Assembly: GCA_902806295.1 (NCBI GenBank)
Contig: CADCWB010000233.1
Coordinates: forward strand, 1-8,838
Direction of reading: 5' to 3'
Source of the DNA: an uncultured Sphingomonas sp.
GTDB taxonomy: Bacteria; Pseudomonadota; Alphaproteobacteria; Sphingomonadales; Sphingomonadaceae
Length of the DNA: 8,838 bases
The translations under genes were made by a program, and so were the position numbers. The notes under the pieces are model-generated. The model saw only the letters and a list, made by a program, of their open reading frames with translations, made no database searches and had not been told where the DNA came from. Of the stretch, positions 5,184-8,838 are shown in pieces (position 1 is the first letter of the stretch; every line of letters starts with the position of its first letter).

Positions 5184-7207
5184 CGGACGTTGGCTTCCCG
5201 TGGCGGGACCTCGGCCGGGTCGTGCGGCGCGGCACTGGCCGCGTTGCGGCGGGTCCAATTGTACAGGTAGGCAATGGCGGCGGCGAACAGCAGCAGGCCG
5301 AGCGGCACCGCCAGCGGAAACTCGTCGACCAGCGCCAGCGGGGCGTCGCTGTCGGTCGCCGCGACAACGCCGGCGAAGGCCACGCCGAACAGGCTTTCGC
5401 CGACGATCAGTCCCGTAGCCATCAGCACGCCCAGTCGTTCCTTGAACTCGTAGTTGCCGCTCCGCTTTGCCCAGCGATTGTAGAGGTGACCGATCAGCGC
5501 TCCCAGAGGAATCAGCAGGGTCAGCGCCATCGGCAGGTAGATGCCCATGCCGACTGCGAGCGGCGGCATCGACCCGCGCTTGGTCCGGCGCAGGACTTGG
5601 TCGACGATCACCACCATCACGCCGATCAGGGCGCCATAGCTGATCAGGTCCCAGCGCAGCGAGCCGCCAAGTACGCCTTGAGCGATGGCCGAGATCAGCG
5701 CTGCTTGCGGTGCAGCCAACGCATTCTCGCTTGCACCTGGAGCACCCTGGAACCCGAACGCGCTATTGAGCAGGTCGAGGATCGGCGGGATCACCAGCGA
5801 TCCGAACAACACGCCCAGGATAAGCGCCACTTGCTGCCGCCAGGGCGTGGCCCCGACCAGCTGCCCGGTCTTCAGGTCCTGCAAATTGTCATTGGAGATG
5901 GTGGCGACGCCGAACACGATGGCGGTGACGAACAAGGCGAACGCGACCAGGCTCTGTGCCGAGGTCTCGTCCACCCGCCCGAACAGTGCTGCCAGGATCA
6001 GCGAAATGCCAAGCACGGCTAGGATACCGACACCGGAGATCGGGCTGTTCGACGCTCCGATCAGCCCCGCCATATAGCCGCACACGCTGGCGATGATCAC
6101 GCCGACGATCAGGATGTAGCCGATCGACAGACCGATGGTCGGCCCTGGGTTGGCGGCGATCGGGCCCGACTGGGCGAAGGCCGACAGCAGCAGCCCGATC
6201 GGGATCATGGAGAGCAGGATGGTGCCGCCGATCAGCCCGATCGGCAGGTCGCGCTCGGACAGCGCCAGGCTGTCCTGCCCGCCGGTCTTGCGCGCCTTGC
6301 TGGCCGCCAGTGCCCCGGTCACGCCCTTGGCGATCGGGCCGATGATCTTAAGCAGCGTCCAGATCGCCGCCACACCGATGGTCCCCGCGCCGATGAAGCG
6401 CACCTGTTCGCGGAATACCCCGCCAACGAATGCATCGAGTTCGGCGCCCACCGGCACCGGTGTCAGGCCGGTCAGCCACGGCACCAGCCCCGCCCAGCTG
6501 ATCAGCAAGCCGACGAACATGGCGATGCCGACGGCCAGGCCGACCAGGTGGCCAACGCCGATCAGCGCCATCGACAGGCTGGTCGACAGTGTGGTCGCAC
6601 CCGCCCCGACCCGGAACGTCGTGGCCGCTTCAGCCGCGACGAACTTGAGCTGAGCGAGCAGCGCATAGGCCGCGCTGACGATTGACGACAGGGTGATCGC
6701 CCGCAGACCCTTGCGGTTCTCCTCCGCACCGCCGACGCCGGCACCGACCTTGAGTACTTCGGCCGCAGCGACGCCTTCCGGGTACGGCAGGTCGGACCCG
6801 GTCACCAACGCGCGCCGCAGCGGCACCGAGTACATCACGCCCAACACGCCGCCGATGGCGATGATCGCGACGCTCAGCCAGTAAGGGAACCCCGTCCACC
6901 ACCCGACCATGACTAGACCGGGCAGCACGAAGATGATCGCGCTGAGCGTGCCCGCCGCGGAGGCGATGGTCTGGACGATGTTGTTCTCCTGGATGGTCGC
7001 GTTGGAGGCCAGGCGCAACACCGCCATGGAGATCACGGCTGCCGGGATCGAGGTGGCGAAAGTGATGCCGATCTTCAGCCCCAGGTAGACGTTGGCCGCG
7101 GTGAACAGCAGGGTCAGGATTGCGCCCAGGATCACGCCCCGGACAGTGAGTTCCCTGAGCGGCATGGCGCCCGGGTGCCCGGCAGCGGCGGTCGTCGTCG
7201 TGGCCAT
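5180..7207 (-). CDS. OPT-family oligopeptide transporter
   Basis: A 675-aa polytopic inner-membrane protein of the OPT (oligopeptide transporter) superfamily. It is almost entirely hydrophobic, with many predicted helices (I estimate 14-16), starting with the segment RGVILGAILTLLFTAANVYLG. Family signatures seen: QENNIVQTIASAAGTLSAIIF, LPYPEGVAAAEVL (YPEG at 142-145) and SNDNLQDLKTGQLVGATP (438-455). Bacterial members are linked to uptake of peptides or metal-chelator conjugates, but the substrate cannot be read from sequence. ATG 7207 is chosen because GGGAG (complement of 7219-7223) lies 11 nt upstream; an in-frame TTG at 7225 would overlap the preceding gene and place this site inside the protein. 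The gene starts 8 nt after the M20 amidohydrolase stop, and its stop overlaps queF by 4 nt. The neighbouring amidohydrolase suggests import followed by hydrolysis of peptide or acyl-amino-acid substrates. Confidence 0.93.
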   Translation of the reverse strand: MATTTTAAAGHPGAMPLRELTVRGVILGAILTLLFTAANVYLGLKIGITFATSIPAAVISMAVLRLASNATIQENNIVQTIASAAGTLSAIIFVLPGLVMVGWWTGFPYWLSVAIIAIGGVLGVMYSVPLRRALVTGSDLPYPEGVAAAEVLKVGAGVGGAEENRKGLRAITLSSIVSAAYALLAQLKFVAAEAATTFRVGAGATTLSTSLSMALIGVGHLVGLAVGIAMFVGLLISWAGLVPWLTGLTPVPVGAELDAFVGGVFREQVRFIGAGTIGVAAIWTLLKIIGPIAKGVTGALAASKARKTGGQDSLALSERDLPIGLIGGTILLSMIPIGLLLSAFAQSGPIAANPGPTIGLSIGYILIVGVIIASVCGYMAGLIGASNSPISGVGILAVLGISLILAALFGRVDETSAQSLVAFALFVTAIVFGVATISNDNLQDLKTGQLVGATPWRQQVALILGVLFGSLVIPPILDLLNSAFGFQGAPGASENALAAPQAALISAIAQGVLGGSLRWDLISYGALIGVMVVIVDQVLRRTKRGSMPPLAVGMGIYLPMALTLLIPLGALIGHLYNRWAKRSGNYEFKERLGVLMATGLIVGESLFGVAFAGVVAATDSDAPLALVDEFPLAVPLGLLLFAAAIAYLYNWTRRNAASAAPHDPAEVPPREANVR

Positions 7208-7215
7208 GTTCTGTC

Positions 7216-8421
7216 TTACTCCCAACCGCGCGCCAGGAAGCGCGTCGCGAAGGCGCAGTGAAGCGCGACGCCCCGCTGCAGCCAGTCCTCATGGATCGTC
7301 ATTCGGCTGTTGTGCAGCGGTGCACGCCCTGCTCCCTGCTCGCCCGGAGGCGCAACGCCGAGAAACGCCATGGCGCCCGGCACCTGCTGCAGCACATAGG
7401 CGAAGTCCTCGCCGCCCATGATCGGCGTCGGCATCTCGGAATAGCGGTCGGCCCCAAACAGGTCGCCGGCAATCTCCTCCACCAGTTGCACCGCGCGAGG
7501 ATCGTTACGCGTGGCAGGATAACCCTCGTCGAAGCGAGCGTCCGCTTCGCAGCCATGCGCGGCCGCGACATGCTCCATCACCCGCACGAACGCTTCTCGC
7601 CCAGCCTGGCGGGTCTCGTCCGAGAGCGTGCGAAGCGTGCCCAGCACATCCACTTCTCCGGGAATGATGTTGTGGGTCGACCCAGCCTGGATGCGCGTGA
7701 TCGACAGCACTGCTGGATCGAAGAACGCTGTGCGCCTTGCGATAAAGGTCTGCAGCGCTCCGACGGCCTCGCAGGCAACCGGGATTGGGTCGAGCGCGTC
7801 ATGGGGCATCGCCGCATGGCCACCCCGGCCTCTCACCTTGGCGATCAGGGTATCGGTGGAGGCCAGCAGCGCGCCCGGCCGGCTGGTGACCTGACCGCCG
7901 GCGAGCGTCGGCCAGATGTGCAACGCGAAGGCGGCGTCGGGCGCAGGGTCCTGCAGCAGACCGTCCGCAATCATGTGCCGGTCGCCGTGGTGCCCCTCTT
8001 CGCCCGGCTGGAACATGAAGACGATGGTACCGGTCAGGCTTGCCTGCTGGGCGCACAGGATGCGCGCCGCGGCGACCAGCATCGCCGAGTGGGTATCGTG
8101 ACCGCAAGCATGCATCTGGCCGGCCGTTTGCGAGGCGAACTCCAGCCCGGTCTCTTCATGGATCGGCAGCGCGTCCATGTCCCCGCGCAGCAGCACGGTT
8201 CGCCCCGGCTGGGCGCCGTGCAGGATGGCGACGAACCCGCTGGTGGAGCTGCTGTCGCGGATCGTCAGCGGCAAGTCCGCCAAAGCCGCCTTCAGCTTGG
8301 CCGTCGTTCTCGAGCAATGCAGGCCGAGCTCCGGGTCGGCATGGATCGCCCGCCGAAGCGCGATCATCGGCTCGAACTCGGCCGCTGCCGCTGCCGTGAA
8401 GTCGGTGTTGAGAAGGCTCAT
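7216..8421 (-). CDS. M20-family amidohydrolase (hippurate / N-acyl-amino-acid hydrolase type)
   Basis: A 401-aa di-metal hydrolase of the M20D group (HipO, IAA-amino-acid hydrolase, N-acyl-L-amino acid amidohydrolase), cleaving an acyl or aminoacyl amide bond. Metal ligands fit the family by position: Cys106 and His108 in HACGHDTHSAML, Glu142 in FQPGEEG, His168 in ALHIWP and His370 in PLHNS. The 34-residue gap from His108 to Glu142 equals that of plant IAA-hydrolase ILL2 as I recall it. RGDMDALP (79-86) and GRGGHAAMPH (lid/dimerisation domain) are also intact. No signal peptide is seen, so it is probably cytoplasmic. I chose ATG 8421, which leads into the typical N-terminus (FEPMIALRRAIHADPELG); an in-frame TTG at 8466 is possible, and neither has a clear ribosome binding site. 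It heads the transporter-queF-sseA cluster. The exact substrate is open. Confidence 0.93.
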   Translation of the reverse strand: MSLLNTDFTAAAAAEFEPMIALRRAIHADPELGLHCSRTTAKLKAALADLPLTIRDSSSTSGFVAILHGAQPGRTVLLRGDMDALPIHEETGLEFASQTAGQMHACGHDTHSAMLVAAARILCAQQASLTGTIVFMFQPGEEGHHGDRHMIADGLLQDPAPDAAFALHIWPTLAGGQVTSRPGALLASTDTLIAKVRGRGGHAAMPHDALDPIPVACEAVGALQTFIARRTAFFDPAVLSITRIQAGSTHNIIPGEVDVLGTLRTLSDETRQAGREAFVRVMEHVAAAHGCEADARFDEGYPATRNDPRAVQLVEEIAGDLFGADRYSEMPTPIMGGEDFAYVLQQVPGAMAFLGVAPPGEQGAGRAPLHNSRMTIHEDWLQRGVALHCAFATRFLARGWE

Positions 8422-8467
8422 AGACGCGCGATGCGCTTGTTCGAATGAGAGTTCAAGAAGAGCCAAC

Positions 8468-8563
8468 CGCTCGTCCTGAGCGTAGGCTCGTCAGAGCCGT
8501 AGTCGAGGGGCGTCGGCCGGAACAGCGCCCCTCGAATACGCTGCGCGACCCTCGGGACGAGCG
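8468..8563. repeat. Intergenic palindromic repeat, relative of the ileS element
   Basis: This occupies most of the 150-nt gap between the HerA-like gene and the M20 gene. Outer arms CGCTCGTCCTGAG (8468-8480) and CTCGGGACGAGCG (8551-8563) pair over 13 bp with one T-G wobble; inner arms TCGAGGGGCG (8503-8512) and CGCCCCTCGA (8526-8535) pair perfectly over 10 bp around a 13-nt loop. The unpaired part of the left side holds a small hairpin, GGCTC-GTCA-GAGCC (8485-8498). The arms are the same unit as in ileS (470-553), but in opposite order: here the GGGGCG ends face inward, there they face outward. It ends 8 nt before the stop codon of the upstream gene, so it would form a strong stem in the mRNA between the two - strand genes and could slow or end transcription or protect RNA ends. 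No confident promoter is visible in the gap. Confidence 0.8.
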
Positions 8564-8571
8564 GGACACCG

Positions 8572-8838
8572 CTACTTCAGCAGCCCGCCAAGAATGCCCC
8601 GCAGCAACCGGTTGCCCAGGCTCCGCCCGACCGAGCTCGCGGCCGACCGGGCCGCGCTCTGCACCGCGTTGTCGAACAGCGTCGGCTTGGCCGCCTCCCG
8701 AGCGCGGCGCGCCTCCTCCCGCTCAAGCTCGCGTTGGCGCCGGGTTTCCTGCTGTTCGGCGAGCCGCTCCTGCCGCTCCTCCTCACGCCGCGCAGCCGTG
8801 TCCGCTCGTGCCTGCTCCTTGGCGAGCCGTGCGTCTTC
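8572..8838 (-). CDS. HerA-like ATPase (DUF853), C-terminal 88 residues only
   Basis: The frame is open from the right edge to TAG at 8572-8574, with the 5' part outside the window. The visible 88 residues are a long charged helix rich in Glu, Arg, Gln and Ala (about 1-50, EDARLAKEQARADTAARREE onward, probable coiled coil), then AKPTLFDNAVQSAARSAASS (about 51-70) and a glycine/leucine-rich end VGRSLGNRLLRGILGGLLK. This ending is characteristic of the DUF853 proteins, annotated as HerA-like helicases or DNA double-strand-break repair NTPases. The ATPase domain itself is not in the window, so the assignment rests only on the C-terminal pattern. Antisense and shifted frames in this stretch are shadows. 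Confidence 0.75.
   Translation of the reverse strand, partial: EDARLAKEQARADTAARREEERQERLAEQQETRRQRELEREEARRAREAAKPTLFDNAVQSAARSAASSVGRSLGNRLLRGILGGLLK

Noticed and set aside
5222..6022. 266-codon + strand frame opposite the OPT transporter gene
   Set aside because: Its product is rich in Gln, His and Arg with no domain; the - strand transporter has clear OPT motifs here.
7258..8448. 396-codon open frame on the + strand, antisense to the amidohydrolase
   Set aside because: It mirrors the M20 gene, whose metal ligands and motifs are complete. The antisense product is Arg/Gly/His-rich with no recognisable domain, as expected for a GC-rich shadow frame.
8422..8467. Promoter for the amidohydrolase-transporter-queF-sseA cluster
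   Set aside because: TTGGCT and TTGAAC stretches on the - strand could be -35-like, but no acceptable -10 follows at suitable spacing, so no promoter is called.
8468..8563. Intergenic repeat as CRISPR or attachment site
   Set aside because: There is one inverted pair only, no regular spacers, and no integrase or tRNA nearby; it fits a REP-like palindrome better.

Overview
The window is GC-rich, densely packed bacterial DNA. It most likely comes from an alphaproteobacterium of the order Sphingomonadales (Sphingomonas/Erythrobacter/Novosphingobium type). Three things point that way: a BamF-type (DUF3035) lipoprotein directly behind lspA, a DNA-binding domain very close to that of the alphaproteobacterial regulator CtrA, and a palindromic repeat that translates to 'PSTALGTSG...LVPSEVEG', which I recall as common in sphingomonad genomes. 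This is recognition from memory; no search was run.

Left half, + strand (1-3907): the 3' two thirds of ileS (isoleucyl-tRNA synthetase), then lspA (signal peptidase II), a BamF-like outer-membrane lipoprotein, a 186-aa winged-helix protein with a CtrA-like DNA-binding domain and no receiver domain, and a 115-aa protein I do not recognise. ileS/lspA and lspA/bamF overlap by 8 nt each, so the first genes are probably one translationally coupled operon. LspA matures lipoproteins and the next gene encodes one.

Right half, - strand (3904-8838), in transcription order: the C-terminal 88 codons of a HerA-like (DUF853) ATPase, a 150-nt gap holding a structured palindromic repeat, an M20 amidohydrolase, an OPT-family transporter, queF (queuosine pathway) and a 3-mercaptopyruvate sulfurtransferase (sseA). 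From the amidohydrolase onward the genes are 8 nt apart or overlap by 4 nt and 1 nt, so they look co-transcribed. The amidohydrolase and OPT transporter suggest uptake and cleavage of peptides or acyl-amino acids. queF and sseA serve tRNA modification and sulfur transfer. The two operons converge with overlapping stop codons at 3904-3907.

Most genes are ordinary housekeeping genes and I see no defence system, phage, transposase, CRISPR array, tRNA or rRNA. The most unusual feature is an 84-nt palindromic element sitting in frame inside the ileS coding sequence, adding 28 codons between the editing domain and the second half of the catalytic core. A diverged relative with the opposite arm order lies in the 8468-8563 gap. 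The second point of interest is the receiver-less CtrA-like regulator.
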